Assembly (NCBI RefSeq): GCF_047372505.1
Contig: NZ_JBKBEU010000001.1
Coordinates: 3,224,001 to 3,288,000, forward strand
Origin: Phaeobacter cretensis
GTDB taxonomy: Bacteria > Pseudomonadota > Alphaproteobacteria > Rhodobacterales > Rhodobacteraceae
Length of the DNA stretch: 64,000 nt
Reading direction: 5' to 3'
Of the stretch, positions 34,052-42,355 are shown one piece after another. Position numbers and translations under genes: made by a program. Below the pieces are notes generated by a model that worked only from the letters and a program-made list of their open reading frames with translations, was not told the origin of the DNA and did not search any database. Numbering within the stretch: position 1 is the stretch's first letter; each line of letters starts with the position of its first letter.

Positions 34052-35491
34052 ATGATCCCAGCTGATCTCACCGTTATCCTGCCAGAGATTGTTCTGGCGC
34101 TCGGCGCAATGGCGGCGCTCATGGGAGCCGTCTATACGGGTAAGGACAAACTCGCCCCGGCGCTGATCTGGCTGATGGCCGGACTGATGTCTGCCTTGGC
34201 AATCTGGATCGCAACCGGCTCGTCCGGTAGCCGCGATGCTTTCAACGGTATGTTCGTTGACGATGGTTTTGCACGGTTTGCCAAAGTGGCCATCCTGCTT
34301 TCGGCTTCGGCCGTGTTGGTTATGGGGCAGGACTACATGTCGCGTCGTGGCATGCTACGGTTCGAATACCCTATTCTTGTCGCGCTCAGCGCGGTGGGCA
34401 TGATGGTTATGGTCTCCGCGGGCAACCTGATGTCTCTCTATATGGGGTTAGAGTTGCAGTCGCTTGCGTTGTATGTCGTTGCATCCCTGCGCCGTGACAG
34501 CGTGAAATCAACCGAAGCTGGCCTGAAGTATTTCGTGCTTGGCGCGCTGTCATCTGGTCTGCTTCTATATGGCGCATCGTTGGTTTATGGTTTTGCCGGA
34601 ACCACCGATTTCGCAGGCATCTATGCGGTCGCCAAACATGGCGAGGTTTCCGTCGGTTTGCTGTTTGGTCTGGTGTTCTTGATATCTGGGATGGCGTTCA
34701 AAGTGTCAGCTGTTCCCTTCCACATGTGGACACCGGACGTCTATGAAGGCGCGCCAACACCTGTCACTGCGTTTTTTGCATCTGCACCAAAAGTAGCAGC
34801 CATGGGCCTGTTTGCGCGCGTATTGCATGACGCCTTTGGCCATGCGGTACAGGATTGGAGCCAGGTTGTGGCATTGCTGTCGCTTCTGTCGATGTTCGTC
34901 GGTGCCGTAGCGGCAATCGGTCAGCGCGATATCAAGCGTCTGATGGCATATTCCTCCATCGCGCATATGGGCTATGCTCTGATGGGGCTCGCTGCTGGCA
35001 CCGCCTATGGTGTGCAGGCACTGCTTGTCTATATGGCGATCTATGTATCAATGAATATCGGTACGTTTGCCTTCATCCTGATGATGGAAAAAGACGGTAA
35101 GCCGGTCACCGATATTCGTGCGCTGAACCTCTATTCCCGTCGTGAGCCGGGCAAGGCATTGGCTTTGCTTATACTCATGTTCTCGCTGGCAGGTGTGCCG
35201 CCGATGCTGGGCTTCTTTGGCAAGCTGTATGTGCTGAACGCAGCCTATCAGGGTGATCTTGCATGGCTCGCGATTGCCGGTGTGATCGCGTCTGTGATCG
35301 GTGCCTTCTATTATCTGCGCATCGTTTATTATATGTATTTTGGTGAAGAGGGCGAAGAGCTGGAAACCAACCGCTCTCCGATCCTCTGGGGATTCCTCAT
35401 GGCTTCTGCTGCGGTTATGCTGCTTGGTATTATCAACATGTTCGGCATTGAGGGGGCCGCAGCTGCCGCAGCTGCTACCTTAGTCAACTGA
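34052..35491 (+). CDS. nuoN: NADH-quinone oxidoreductase subunit N
   Basis: Antiporter-like subunit ND2, 479 residues. Motifs are MGLELQSLALYVVASL, ISGMAFKVSAVPFHMWTPDVYEGAPTPVTAF and LMAYSSIAHMGYALMG. ATG 34052 is used because AAGGGGG stands before it; the frame itself opens 81 bases earlier within nuoM. It is the last nuo gene and a strong hairpin follows its stop. Confidence 0.97.
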   Translation: MIPADLTVILPEIVLALGAMAALMGAVYTGKDKLAPALIWLMAGLMSALAIWIATGSSGSRDAFNGMFVDDGFARFAKVAILLSASAVLVMGQDYMSRRGMLRFEYPILVALSAVGMMVMVSAGNLMSLYMGLELQSLALYVVASLRRDSVKSTEAGLKYFVLGALSSGLLLYGASLVYGFAGTTDFAGIYAVAKHGEVSVGLLFGLVFLISGMAFKVSAVPFHMWTPDVYEGAPTPVTAFFASAPKVAAMGLFARVLHDAFGHAVQDWSQVVALLSLLSMFVGAVAAIGQRDIKRLMAYSSIAHMGYALMGLAAGTAYGVQALLVYMAIYVSMNIGTFAFILMMEKDGKPVTDIRALNLYSRREPGKALALLILMFSLAGVPPMLGFFGKLYVLNAAYQGDLAWLAIAGVIASVIGAFYYLRIVYYMYFGEEGEELETNRSPILWGFLMASAAVMLLGIINMFGIEGAAAAAAATLVN

Positions 35492-35510
35492 CCACATTAC
35501 TAGAAAACAC

Positions 35511-35542
35511 ACAAAGGCCTGGTCCGTGGACCGGGCCTTTGT
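35511..35542 (+). terminator. nuo operon terminator hairpin
   Basis: Fifteen-base stem ACAAAGGCCTGGTCC (35511-35525) against GGACCGGGCCTTTGT (35528-35542) with one G-U pair and a tiny loop. It lies 20 bases after nuoN and 19 before birA. The T-tract is poor, so some read-through into birA is possible. Confidence 0.75.
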
Positions 35543-35561
35543 GCCTTAAAGGGATAGCATT

Positions 35562-36311
35562 ATGAGTGATTGGCCAGAAGGTTACGGTCGCAGCCTGCTT
35601 GATGAGGTGGATAGCACCCTAGATGAGGCTGCACGTCGCGCGCCCACGCTGACAGGCCCCGAATGGATCCTGGCAAAGCGTCAGACTAAGGGGCGCGGTC
35701 GCAGAGGTCGCGCCTGGAAAGAGCCGAAAGGTAATTTTGCGGCAACCTTGGTTATGCGCCCAGATGGGAGCCCTGATCAGGTGGCGCTCCGCAGCTTTGT
35801 AGCGGCTCTTGCATTGCACGACGCCTGTGTTGCGCTCTGTGGGGAAACGGTTGGCCTTGCATTGAAATGGCCCAATGACGTGTTACTGAACGGTGGCAAA
35901 CTGGCTGGCATCCTGTTGGAAAGTGCCGGTTCGGCGGGCGGTGTTACCCATCTGTCCATCGGTATCGGTGCCAATCTCATTGAAACACCGATGCAGGAAT
36001 GGTTGGAACCGGGCGCTGTCTGGCCGGTCTCTATTCTGTCTGAAACCGGTGTACATGTCACTCCTGAGGACTTTCTGACCGAACTCGCCGCTGCCTTTGC
36101 GCGCTACGAGCTGCAGTTTGTAACCTACGGTTTTGAGCCGATCCGTACCGCTTGGCTGGCCCGTGCGGCGCGTTTGGGCGAAGTCATCACCGCGCGTACG
36201 ACGAATTCTGAAACTGAAGGCACGTTCGAAACGGTAGACGCCAGCGGTAACCTTGTCCTAAACACCGCCAAGGGCCGCGTCAGCATTCCAGCCGCGGATA
36301 TCTTTTTCTAG
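35562..36311 (+). CDS. birA: Biotin--[acetyl-CoA-carboxylase] ligase
   Basis: Attaches biotin to carboxylase carrier domains such as AccB and, in this window, MccA. 249 residues: catalytic domain with WILAKRQTKGRGRRGRAWKEPKGNFAATL (biotinyl-AMP binding loop) and LKWPNDVLLNGGKLAGILLE, plus the small C-terminal SH3-like domain. The N-terminal DNA-binding HTH of the E. coli repressor-ligase is absent, so it is a monofunctional class-I ligase. It heads a birA-coaX-rnj group, an order common after nuoN in alphaproteobacteria. Confidence 0.95.
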   Translation: MSDWPEGYGRSLLDEVDSTLDEAARRAPTLTGPEWILAKRQTKGRGRRGRAWKEPKGNFAATLVMRPDGSPDQVALRSFVAALALHDACVALCGETVGLALKWPNDVLLNGGKLAGILLESAGSAGGVTHLSIGIGANLIETPMQEWLEPGAVWPVSILSETGVHVTPEDFLTELAAAFARYELQFVTYGFEPIRTAWLARAARLGEVITARTTNSETEGTFETVDASGNLVLNTAKGRVSIPAADIFF

Positions 36312-36330
36312 GTCAAGGGAAGGAAGCGCC

Positions 36331-37119
36331 ATGCTTCTGGCAGTGGATTGCGGCAACACAAATACCGTGTTTTCAATTTGGGACGGCGAGAATTTCATCG
36401 GCACGTGGCGCACTGCCAGCGACTGGCGGCGTACGGCCGATCAGTACTTCGTCTGGCTCAACACGTTGATGCGTTTACAGGGGATCGAAGCGGACATTAC
36501 CGACATGATTATCTCCTCAACGGTGCCACGGGTGGTGTTCAATCTACGGGTACTCGCTGATCGCTACTATAATACACGGCCTTACGTAGTCGGCAAACCG
36601 GATTGCCTGTTACCGGTGTCGGTGCGGGTTGATCAGGGAACCAATGTCGGCCCCGACCGATTGGTCAATACAGTTTCCGGCTTTGACAAATATGGCGGCG
36701 ACTTGATCGTGGTGGACTTTGGCACGGCGACTACCTTTGATGTTGTTGCAGAAGATGGTGCCTATATTGGGGGTGTGATTGCACCGGGTGTAAATCTTAG
36801 CCTTGAAGCGCTGCATCAGGCGGCGGCGGCATTGCCCCATGTTGATATCTCCAAGCCACAGTCGGTCATCGGTACCAATACGGTTGCATGTATGCAGTCA
36901 GGTGTGTTCTGGGGATACGTAGGACTGGTGCGCGAAATCTGTGCCCGCATCAAAGCGGAGCGCGACGTACCTATGACAATAATCTCGACAGGCGGGCTGG
37001 CGCCTTTATTCCAGCAAACAGCAGATCTGTTTGACGCATTTGAGGATGATCTCACGATGCACGGACTGCAGATCATACACAGATATAATAAGGATAACGG
37101 TCTCGAGGATGAGCACTGA
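36331..37119 (+). CDS. coaX: Type III pantothenate kinase
   Basis: First step of coenzyme A synthesis: phosphorylation of pantothenate. 262 residues of the ASKHA fold with DCGNTNTVFSIW (phosphate loop), GPDRLVNTVSGFDKYGGDLIVVDFGTATTFDVV, and GGVIAPGVNLSLEALHQAAAALP. AAGGGAAGG precedes the ATG. Its end overlaps the start of the RNase J gene by 11 bases. Confidence 0.96.
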   Translation: MLLAVDCGNTNTVFSIWDGENFIGTWRTASDWRRTADQYFVWLNTLMRLQGIEADITDMIISSTVPRVVFNLRVLADRYYNTRPYVVGKPDCLLPVSVRVDQGTNVGPDRLVNTVSGFDKYGGDLIVVDFGTATTFDVVAEDGAYIGGVIAPGVNLSLEALHQAAAALPHVDISKPQSVIGTNTVACMQSGVFWGYVGLVREICARIKAERDVPMTIISTGGLAPLFQQTADLFDAFEDDLTMHGLQIIHRYNKDNGLEDEH

Positions 37120-38776
37120 ACGTTTAATCTATCTGCCCCTCGGTGGGGCAGGCGAAATTGGTATGAACGCCTATGTCTATGGCTATGGCAAACCGGGCAA
37201 GGAGCGTCTGGTTCTGGTCGACCTAGGTGTGACTTTTCCGGATATGGACAGCACGCCTGGCGTGGATCTGATCATGCCGGACATCCGCTGGCTGAAAGAG
37301 CGCGCTGGCCAGCTGGAGGGTGTGTTTATCACCCACGCCCATGAGGATCACATCGGTGCTGTAGCGCATCTTTACCGTGATCTGAATGTGCCAATCTACG
37401 CTCGCGCATTTACCGCCAACCTGGCCCGCCGGAAGATGGATGAGGCTGGTTTGGATAGCGAGGAGGTGAAAACCGTCTCAGCATGGCCAGAGGTTACTAA
37501 GCTGGGGCCTTTCACCATCGGCGTTGCACCTATTTCGCATTCGATCCCCGAAAGCGGTGGTTTGGTGATCGACACACCTGCGGGCCGTGTCGTCCATACT
37601 GGTGACTTCAAAACCGATCCGACGCCCATCGTGGGCGAGGCCTTTGATCCAGAGATGTGGGGAGAGATTGCGAAGGACGGCGTCAAGGCGCTGGTCTGCG
37701 ATTCCACAAATGTCTTTTCGCTTCATCCTGGCCGTTCCGAGGTCGACGTTGGTCCGGAAATCACCCGCCTTGTGGGTGAAGCCGAAGGCATGGTTGTCGC
37801 GACCACTTTTGCCTCTAACGTAGCGCGCGTGAAAACACTCGCCGAGGCCGGTCAACGGGCAGGCCGCTCAGTTGTTCTCTTGGGTCGTGCCATGCAGCGG
37901 ATGGTCGAGGCGGCGACGGAAACTGGCGTGCTGAAGGATTTTCCTAAGGTGGTCAGCACCGAGGCCGCACAGGAGTTGTCGCGCGAAAACCTGATGCTGA
38001 TCGTGACCGGCAGTCAGGGCGAACGTCGCGCTGCATCTGCACAGCTGGCTCGGGGGAAATACCGTGGTATTGAGGTCAAGGAAGGCGATATGTTCCTGTT
38101 CTCCTCCAAGACCATTCCGGGCAATGAACGTGGTGTTATCCGTATCATCAATCAATTCTCTGAAAAGGGCGTTGATGTGGTTGATGACAGCTCCGGGCTG
38201 TATCACGTATCCGGCCATGCCAACCGTCCTGATTTGGAGCGGATGCATGAAATTATCAAACCGCAGATGCTGATACCTATGCACGGTGAGCACCGTCACC
38301 TGCGCCAGCATGCCCGTCTGGGTGAGGCGAAGGATATCGCCAGCGCTGTCGTGGTCAACGGGATGATGATGGACCTTACCGGCGACGCGCCTAAGGTTGT
38401 TGATTACGTCGATACTGGCCGAACGTATCTGGACGGATCCGTCAAATACGGTGCGATGGACGGTGTGGTCCGCGACCGTATCCGCATGGCGTTGAATGGT
38501 CATGTCGTAGTCACGGTTATTCTGGACGAAGATGATGAACCGCTAGGCGAACCTTGGTGCGATATCAAAGGTCTGGCTGAGACCGGGCGCTCTAATGCAG
38601 CACTCGTCGAAGTGATGGAAGAGGATCTGAACCAGTTTGTTATGCGCGCAGGAGCGAAGACGCTGCGCGATGATGACAAGCTTGAGGAAAATCTGCGTCG
38701 CGTAGCGCGTCAGACTGCACAGAATGAGATCGGCAAGAAGCCCGAGGTGACTGTCGTCCTTAGCCGGATGCGCTGA
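37109..38776 (+). CDS. rnj: Ribonuclease J family beta-lactamase-fold RNase
   Basis: A 555-residue RNase J, a zinc-dependent endo/5'-exoribonuclease of the metallo-beta-lactamase/beta-CASP group used in alphaproteobacterial RNA turnover and rRNA maturation. Zinc motif THAHEDHIGA and later HTGDFKTDPTP, beta-CASP segment STNVFSLHPGRSE and VSGHANRPDLERMHEIIKPQMLIPMHGE are visible. ATG 37109 gives the family N-terminus STERLIYLPLGGAGEIGMN and overlaps coaX; an upstream opening at 37031 is a frame shadow. A terminator follows. Confidence 0.94.
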   Translation: MSTERLIYLPLGGAGEIGMNAYVYGYGKPGKERLVLVDLGVTFPDMDSTPGVDLIMPDIRWLKERAGQLEGVFITHAHEDHIGAVAHLYRDLNVPIYARAFTANLARRKMDEAGLDSEEVKTVSAWPEVTKLGPFTIGVAPISHSIPESGGLVIDTPAGRVVHTGDFKTDPTPIVGEAFDPEMWGEIAKDGVKALVCDSTNVFSLHPGRSEVDVGPEITRLVGEAEGMVVATTFASNVARVKTLAEAGQRAGRSVVLLGRAMQRMVEAATETGVLKDFPKVVSTEAAQELSRENLMLIVTGSQGERRAASAQLARGKYRGIEVKEGDMFLFSSKTIPGNERGVIRIINQFSEKGVDVVDDSSGLYHVSGHANRPDLERMHEIIKPQMLIPMHGEHRHLRQHARLGEAKDIASAVVVNGMMMDLTGDAPKVVDYVDTGRTYLDGSVKYGAMDGVVRDRIRMALNGHVVVTVILDEDDEPLGEPWCDIKGLAETGRSNAALVEVMEEDLNQFVMRAGAKTLRDDDKLEENLRRVARQTAQNEIGKKPEVTVVLSRMR

Positions 38777-38800
38777 TTGTCTATCTCTTGTAACTTAAAT

Positions 38801-38834
38801 GAGGTCCGCTGCGTCTAACGCCGCGGGCCTTTTC
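38801..38834 (+). terminator. Intrinsic terminator after rnj
   Basis: AGGTCCGCTGCG (38802-38813) pairs with CGCCGCGGGCCT (38819-38830) with a few G-U or mismatched positions, loop of five, followed by TTTTCC. The 165 bases from here to 39000 hold no gene I can support. Confidence 0.7.
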
Positions 38835-39000
38835 CGTTCTATCACTCTAACCAACAGCCCGTTGTGTTCACCGGGCGTAACTGGGTGAACCGCCAATCCC
38901 GAGACGAGATACTGGCGGTTTGGAGACCAGTTTAACTGGCGCAGTGTGGCAAGCGTGGCAGGTCCATTGCAAAGTGATGGCGCTATAGCCAAAACGCACA

Positions 39001-39025
39001 AAACCCCGGCAGAGAACCGGGGTTT
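39001..39025 (-). terminator. Strong terminator downstream of the 57-residue protein gene
   Basis: AAACCCCGG (39001-39009) and CCGGGGTTT (39017-39025) form a perfect nine-base stem with a seven-base loop and T/A runs on both sides, so it can act in both directions. It lies 64 bases after the stop of the minus-strand small gene, and after rnj on the plus strand. Confidence 0.75.
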
Positions 39026-39088
39026 TGAATAGGGATGATTATCAGCAGGAGAGCAGAACTGCTCAGAACCCTGCTTGGTGGGCAAGTA

Positions 39089-39262
39089 TTAAGCGTGATG
39101 TGGGCGCGAGATCATGGCGGACAGCTTGCCAGGAAGGCTTGCGATGCCACGGCCCAAGCTGCGCAGAAAGGCGGCCATTGCTTGTGCACGTAGCTCATGC
39201 GCGCGCGCTTCGATAGCGCGGATTTCGTTGGCGGTGACGACGGGAAACTCTATTGTGTTCAT
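39089..39262 (-). CDS. Small conserved-looking helical protein, function unknown
   Basis: A 57-residue protein: MNTIEFPVVTANEIRAIEARA, then a basic amphipathic helix (HELRAQAMAAFLRSLGRGIASLPGKL) and a short tail. It somewhat resembles short Rhodobacteraceae proteins of the RSP_7527 type, a tentative memory-based comparison. GAGGT lies five bases before ATG 39262; an earlier codon at 39274 has no such site. It stands alone between two terminators, which supports a separate transcript. Regulatory or membrane-binding roles are possible but not shown. Confidence 0.65.
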   Translation of the reverse strand: MNTIEFPVVTANEIRAIEARAHELRAQAMAAFLRSLGRGIASLPGKLSAMISRPHHA

Positions 39263-39418
39263 TGCGAACCTCATCTTCTTTTGTGCGTCTGGTTGACACT
39301 AAGATAGGCGCACCGAAGTAAGATGACATCCGTGAGAATGGTCAATCCCGCCATGCTGCAAGTGCAAAGCTCGCGACAGACTGGGCACAATTGTTTCAGA
39401 AGTTATGATCCCGGTATG

Positions 39419-39446
39419 AAAAAGGGCCGCCTCGATTGGCAGCCCT
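39419..39446 (-). terminator. Intrinsic terminator of the DEAD-box helicase gene
   Basis: On the minus strand AGGGCTGCC, loop AATCGA, GGCGGCCCT, then TTTTT. The nine-base stem includes one G-U pair. It sits about 26 bases after the helicase stop. Confidence 0.8.
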
Positions 39447-39471
39447 GAAGATTGTCATATGGGAGGCTAGA

Positions 39472-41028
39472 CTAGCCTGCGCGGCGTTCAGCAAAGCTAA
39501 GCGCGATAAAGCTGGGCATGTGATCACCCATGCCAATCACGTTGCGGTCATTGCCACGATCATTGCCACCACGGCCACGGCCTGACTTCTGGTTGCCTCT
39601 GTGCCCGGACTTAGCACCAGATTTGTTGTCGGTTGATTTACCACGTGAAGAGGACCGGCTATCTGCACGGCTCTCTTCCTCGGACGGCTGGTTTTGAGAA
39701 GCTGTTTGAACTACTGCGGAAGCCGCTTCGCTTGCTACGGCCTCCGGCGCGGCCGTGTTTTCCTTTGCAGCAGAGCTGCGCGAGGAAGACCGACGGCTGC
39801 GTGTCTTGCGCTCGACCGGCTCGCTGCTGGTCGCGGCGTCATCAACGCTTTCTTTAGCCTTCGGCTCAGCCTTTGCTTTTTTCAACGGGTTCTCGATACG
39901 CGGGATCTCACTCTGGACGAGACGCTCGATATCTTCGAGGTTTTTTTCATCCTTTGGCACGCAGATCATCATAGCTGAACCATCACGGCCTGCACGACCC
40001 GTCCGGCCAATGCGGTGGACATAGTCCTCTGCATGGCTCGGCACATCAAAGTTGAAGACATGGCTGACGCTGGGCACGTCAAGGCCACGCGCGGCAACAT
40101 CAGATGCCACTAGAAACCGCAATGCACCTTCGCGGAAGCCTTCAAGGGTTTTGGTGCGCTGGCTTTGGTCAAGATCGCCATGAATAGGCGCAGCATCATA
40201 GCCGTATTTCTTCAGCGATTTCGCAACGATATCGACATCCGTTTTCCGGTTGCAGAATATAATTGCGTTGGTGCATTTCTCGCCTTCCTGATCAATGAGG
40301 TGGCGCAGAAGTTTCCGCTTTTCACTGCTCTCACGGTCGCGACGCGACGCTTTGAAGAGAACCACGCCCTGAGTGATATTTTCAGAGGTGGTCGCCTGAC
40401 GAGCCACTTCGACACGTTCGGGAGCAGAGAGGAATGTATTGGTGATCCGCTCAATCTCAGGTGCCATGGTTGCCGAGAAGAACAGCGTCTGGCGAGTAAA
40501 GGGCGTAAGGCCGAAGATACGCTCAATATCGGGGATGAACCCCATGTCGAGCATCCGGTCAGCTTCATCAACCACCATTACCTTAACATCAGAAAGGATC
40601 AGCTTACCGCGCTCAAAATGGTCGAGCAGGCGGCCGGGTGTGGCGATCAAAACGTCCACGCCTTTGTCGATCAGCGTGTCCTGTTCCTTGAACGAGACGC
40701 CACCAATCAGCAGTGCTTTCGTCAATTTCAGGTGTTTGGTGTAGGTGTCGAAGTTTTCCGCCACTTGAGCCGCCAACTCGCGTGTGGGGCAGAGAACCAA
40801 GCTACGCGGCATCCGCGCTCGGGCGCGGCCACGTGCTAGCAGGGTGATCATCGGCAAAGTGAAAGAGGCCGTCTTGCCGGTGCCGGTCTGTGCAATCCCC
40901 AATACGTCTCGCCCTTCAAGCGCGGGAGGAATCGCTCCTGCCTGAATGGGTGTAGGTGATTCGTAACCCGCGTCCTCAATAGCTTTGAGAACTTTGGGGT
41001 TCAGGTTCAGATCTGAAAATTTTGTCAT
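39472..41028 (-). CDS. DEAD-box ATP-dependent RNA helicase
   Basis: A 518-residue RNA helicase of the RhlE/DeaD group. Motifs in order: Q-motif region YESPTPIQ, motif I AQTGTGKT, PTRELAAQ, TPGRLLD, VDEADRMLDMGF, SAT, FCNRKTDVD, SDVAARGLDVPSV and HRIGRTGRAG. After residue 375 a low-complexity tail rich in Ser, Arg, Ala and Gly (RSRRSSSRSSAAKE, GRGRGGNDRGNDR) probably binds RNA, ending in an unusual GMGDHMPSFIALSF. ATG 41028 gives MTKFSDLNLN; a further upstream codon adds a leader without helicase features. Likely roles are ribosome assembly or RNA decay. Confidence 0.92.
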   Translation of the reverse strand: MTKFSDLNLNPKVLKAIEDAGYESPTPIQAGAIPPALEGRDVLGIAQTGTGKTASFTLPMITLLARGRARARMPRSLVLCPTRELAAQVAENFDTYTKHLKLTKALLIGGVSFKEQDTLIDKGVDVLIATPGRLLDHFERGKLILSDVKVMVVDEADRMLDMGFIPDIERIFGLTPFTRQTLFFSATMAPEIERITNTFLSAPERVEVARQATTSENITQGVVLFKASRRDRESSEKRKLLRHLIDQEGEKCTNAIIFCNRKTDVDIVAKSLKKYGYDAAPIHGDLDQSQRTKTLEGFREGALRFLVASDVAARGLDVPSVSHVFNFDVPSHAEDYVHRIGRTGRAGRDGSAMMICVPKDEKNLEDIERLVQSEIPRIENPLKKAKAEPKAKESVDDAATSSEPVERKTRSRRSSSRSSAAKENTAAPEAVASEAASAVVQTASQNQPSEEESRADSRSSSRGKSTDNKSGAKSGHRGNQKSGRGRGGNDRGNDRNVIGMGDHMPSFIALSFAERRAG

Positions 41029-41208
41029 ATGCGTCCGTTTTTGCGGACACTGACCTGGCCCGCGCGTGTATGTCAGGGCCGATTCCGCATGGTCTTGCGT
41101 CCTGTCTTGACCGGCTTGCGGCGGGGCATAGCAAAATCCACTGCAATCGTCAAACAAAGCCGGGTTTGAGCGCGTTATTGCGGCCGTAATGGGTAAACTC
41201 GAAACAGT

Positions 41209-42174
41209 TTAGCTAAATTGCGGAAAATGTTGACGGCGCTTTGTCTCCAGATCCAGAGGACAATGATGGATCATGTCACGATCCTGTAACCGCTTGTAGA
41301 TCTCAGGCGGCCCAGCATTGATTTCCTCAAAAAAACGGCGAAGCCCTTCGAGGCCGTGATTCTCCTCGATCATCGACAGCAGCTCATGCGCACTAAGCCC
41401 GCCCAAATAGCGCGGAAAGCCGGCGTTTAACCCCGGACGATAAGAGCCTTTCGCCAACCGGAACCTATATGTGGCTTGCCAATTGTCCCAACTGGGCGCG
41501 TGGCGGTGGCAAATCCGGAGATCGTTTTGTTCCTTCTCACGGGAGGATTTTTCCCCGTGTTGGAACAGGTTGTGAATGCGAAATTGAATGTCCGGAAGCC
41601 CGGTCCGCGCAAACAGCTTGCCGGCAGTGTGGCTAAGGAAGCCGCCTTTCAGAAATGCGCCAAACTCCGGATAGATGGCACGCAGCTTTTGCTCTCTATT
41701 CTCGTCCTTCAAAACCATTGATTTATAAACGTCAGGCCGTCCCGCGAGCGCCTCCACCGGTCGCATCCGTAGTGCGTCTTGCTCCATTGGCTGGCTGGCA
41801 AGTATGCCCGCTATTGTCTGTGCCTGATCGCTGGCGTCGGCGTTCGGCCAGATAAACTCATCAACATCAATGTGAGCGATCCAATCGGTCTGCATGCGGC
41901 CATAGGCATGGGTCGCATTCATGGTCTGGCGGACCTGATGCATCTCGGGGCGCTGTTTTTTACGCTGTCTCCAGTGACTGTCATCGCAGGTGGCCACCCG
42001 TATTTTGGGGTGTGCCTTCAGGTGCGGGTAAGCATCAAGGTTGGGGGTATCCAGATACAGATGCAGCCGATGAGCGCCCAAATCCAAGTGATAAGCCGCA
42101 AAATTCAATATAGTCTCTGCATCAGCTTTTATCGTGCTGACAAGACCCCATTTGGGTGGGCTTTGCAGGGTCAT
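41209..42174 (-). CDS. Glycosyltransferase family 2-like protein with HIDVDEF motif
   Basis: A 321-residue protein with a nucleotide-sugar transferase look: N-terminal STIKADAETILNFAAYHLDLGAHRLHLYLD (Rossmann-like start), metal/nucleotide-binding HIDVDEFIWP, and later GFLSHTAGKLFARTG and CHRHAPSWDNW. The pattern resembles the GT2/GT92-like group of roseobacters, which probably decorate surface polymers. No signal peptide or membrane helix is seen. Acceptor and donor are unknown. No clear ribosome site precedes ATG 42174, so the start is uncertain. The gap 42175-42355 shows no gene. Confidence 0.8.
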   Translation of the reverse strand: MTLQSPPKWGLVSTIKADAETILNFAAYHLDLGAHRLHLYLDTPNLDAYPHLKAHPKIRVATCDDSHWRQRKKQRPEMHQVRQTMNATHAYGRMQTDWIAHIDVDEFIWPNADASDQAQTIAGILASQPMEQDALRMRPVEALAGRPDVYKSMVLKDENREQKLRAIYPEFGAFLKGGFLSHTAGKLFARTGLPDIQFRIHNLFQHGEKSSREKEQNDLRICHRHAPSWDNWQATYRFRLAKGSYRPGLNAGFPRYLGGLSAHELLSMIEENHGLEGLRRFFEEINAGPPEIYKRLQDRDMIHHCPLDLETKRRQHFPQFS

Positions 42175-42355
42175 GCCGGACCGCGCTTCTGGTAGCTTGG
42201 CATGGAGCAGAGGAAGCGACAGCCGTTAGCGGACAGACACTGAACCTGAAATCTGTCCTTAAGCCGACGCAGCGGCATATAGAGCCCGCCAGGACAATAT
42301 TGGTGGTCGATATCCATGGCGGGTCTGATTTACCAATCGTTCTGGGAAACGGTAC

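Noticed and set aside
33357..34055. 232-residue plus-strand frame inside nuoM
   Set aside because: Overlaps intact nuoM in another frame and lacks conserved features.
38795..39085. 96-residue minus-strand frame after rnj
   Set aside because: It runs through two terminator hairpins, has no ribosome site and no recognisable motif.
42175..42355. Possible small gene between the glycosyltransferase and prfC
   Set aside because: Open frames there are short, cross the neighbouring genes and lack ribosome sites.
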